Source: Rubrobacter sp. (GTDB lineage: Bacteria; Actinomycetota; Rubrobacteria; Rubrobacterales; Rubrobacteraceae). From it: a stretch of DNA of 5,764 bases. The notes under the pieces were generated by a model. It searched no databases. It had not been told where the DNA came from and worked only from the letters and a program-made list of their open reading frames with translations. Made by a program: the position numbers and the translations under genes. This document shows positions 4,758 to 5,764 of the stretch, piece after piece. The stretch lies in contig JACDFX010000146.1 of NCBI GenBank assembly GCA_013815575.1, positions 1 to 5,764 on the forward strand, in the 5' to 3' direction. The number at the start of each line of letters is the position of its first letter. The first letter of the stretch is position 1.

Positions 4758-5764
4758 TCAATCCCGCGGGGCTTCTCCGTGGACGGGCCAGGCGCTCGGC
4801 TCTGCGGCGGAGTCTCCACTGGCGGAGAGCTTCGCGGCCACGGCCGCGAGGATGAAAAAAAACAGGGTCGAGGCCGGGATGTACCAGTGCCACTCGAGGA
4901 CCGAGGAGACCAGGTAGACAACGAGCGCGGCTGTGAGGCCCGCCAAGAGAGGACCATGCCCTCCCCCCGGTTCCGAAGACCTCCAGGCAGCCCTCGCAGT
5001 GTAGCCCACCAGCACCGCCACGAAGCCCATCAGGGCTAAGAAGCCGAACACGCCGATCTCGGTGCCCTGCTCGAGGTACAGGTTGTGAACCTGCCTGACG
5101 TCGTTGGTGTCCGAGCGCTCTTCGAGCCAAGTGTAGTGAAAGGTCCCGGCACCCGTCCCCGTCAGTGGATGTTGCTTCCAGTCCTCCAAGGCCACCCTCC
5201 AGTACTCGGCCCTGTAGCCCGTGCTCAAGGAGGTGAGCCTCCGGCCGGCGTTCTCCGTCTGGGCCGGGTTACTCGTGAGCTTCTCGTAGGTCTGTCCGAT
5301 CCCGCCGTACCGGTCCACGACCACAAACGCGCCCGCGGCGGCGACCAGCACAGCCCCACCGAGCACGAGCGCCCAGGCGATCCGGCGCAACCGGGCGGTC
5401 GACTCGTAACGGTCGAGCAGCAGAGAGTACCCAGCCTGCAGGACGAGAGCCGTTGCCAGCGCCAGGATCAGGTCGTTCCGAAAAGCGGTCCCGGCGGCCA
5501 CCTTTTGCGCCTCGGAGGCGTCGACGAGCAGGAGCCCTTCGAGGTTCTGGATCCGCCACAGTAGCCAGGCCCCCGGGACGCACAGGAGGAGCAGGTTGGC
5601 GACCATCTGTAGCCGCTCTCTAGCAAGTACGAGGAGCAGGAGCAAGCCCACCCCAAAGGACGCGAGGCCGCCGCGGGAGACCGTGAAGTAGAGCGCGACG
5701 AGAAAGGCGAGGACGAGGGCGGCGTAGAGTCCGCGGAAGACCGCATTGCGCATCCCGGCCATCC
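4758..5764 (-). CDS. O-antigen ligase / Wzy-type polymerase family membrane protein, 5' end outside window
   Basis: This is the C-terminal 334 codons of a second Wzy_C-class membrane protein; the beginning lies beyond the right edge. The ATG at 5762 is not the true start. It matches an internal methionine (residue 267) of the neighbouring paralogue, in the 'RM..xRN..xRGL' context, and a full family member needs roughly 260 further residues. In the visible part (numbered from that ATG) are TVSRGG (27-32), RLQM, PGAW, FRNDLILAL, YGGIGQ, RAEYW, TGTGAGTFHYTWLEE, VHNLYLEQGTEIG and EWHWYIPASTLFFF, all in the same order as in the paralogue. Several membrane segments surround a large outer loop carrying the HN pair. 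It ends in a short hydrophilic tail with TGA at 4758-4760, 18 nt before the next gene's ATG. By eye about half of the residues match the paralogue, so this is an old duplication. Its role as polymerase or ligase is open. Confidence 0.9.
   Translation of the reverse strand, partial: MAGMRNAVFRGLYAALVLAFLVALYFTVSRGGLASFGVGLLLLLVLARERLQMVANLLLLCVPGAWLLWRIQNLEGLLLVDASEAQKVAAGTAFRNDLILALATALVLQAGYSLLLDRYESTARLRRIAWALVLGGAVLVAAAGAFVVVDRYGGIGQTYEKLTSNPAQTENAGRRLTSLSTGYRAEYWRVALEDWKQHPLTGTGAGTFHYTWLEERSDTNDVRQVHNLYLEQGTEIGVFGFLALMGFVAVLVGYTARAAWRSSEPGGGHGPLLAGLTAALVVYLVSSVLEWHWYIPASTLFFFILAAVAAKLSASGDSAAEPSAWPVHGEAPRD
5461..5483 (+). repeat. Identical 23-bp segment shared with 3640-3662 (copy 2)
   Basis: This is the second copy of the direct repeat, inside the partial ligase/polymerase-like gene and 1821 bp from the first. 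It encodes the same FRNDLILAL stretch just before a membrane segment. Its DNA-level identity in a pair of proteins that have otherwise diverged suggests strong protein constraint, or limited gene conversion. Confidence 0.8.

Noticed and set aside
4758..5762. Treating ATG 5762 as the real start of a short 334-aa protein
   Set aside because: The methionine aligns to an internal residue of the paralogue and the frame stays open to the window edge, so the gene is cut by the window rather than short.
1..5764. CRISPR arrays, tRNA/rRNA genes, insertion sequences, toxin-antitoxin or defence genes
   Set aside because: No regularly spaced repeats, no tRNA-like cloverleaf, no transposase motifs and no terminal repeats of an element were seen; all substantial sequence is explained by the five polysaccharide genes.

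Overview
The window is a compact, high-GC stretch coding entirely on the minus strand. It reads as the interior and 3' end of a cell-surface polysaccharide operon. In transcription order (right to left) it holds: the 3' part of an O-antigen ligase/polymerase-like membrane protein (running off the right edge), a complete paralogue of it, a PAPS-dependent-type sulfotransferase, a family-1/GT4-type glycosyltransferase and a WecG/TagA/CpsF-type glycosyltransferase. The proteins are rich in Arg, Ala, Gly, Leu and Val, with strong G/C third positions and frequent AGG/CGG arginine codons. GTG starts and probably a TTG start are used. This fits a high-GC actinobacterium, and the overall look reminds me of Rubrobacter-like genomes. 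That is an inference from composition and gene content, not an identification.

Layout: positions 1-87 are non-coding and hold an extended inverted repeat (1-9/46-54, with inner pairing) just after the last stop codon, a candidate end-of-operon structure. The WecG/TagA-like gene (88-870) starts on a GTG that overlaps the stop of the preceding glycosyltransferase (867-1997). That gene begins 4 nt after the sulfotransferase stop (2002). The sulfotransferase (probable start 2937) begins 17 nt after the stop of the complete ligase/polymerase-like gene (2955-4739), which itself begins 17 nt after the stop of its truncated-by-window paralogue (4758 to the right edge). There is no intergenic room for internal promoters, so co-transcription and translational coupling are likely.

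Inferred role: the two soluble glycosyltransferases would extend a lipid-linked glycan on the cytoplasmic side. The sulfotransferase would add sulfate to it or to another acceptor. The two polytopic Wzy_C-type proteins would polymerise the exported glycan or transfer it to its final acceptor. No flippase, initiating phosphoglycosyltransferase or chain-length regulator is visible here; if present they lie outside the window. The most notable points are the tandem pair of diverged ligase/polymerase-like proteins and the sulfotransferase inserted between assembly and glycosyltransferase genes, which suggests a sulfated surface glycopolymer.
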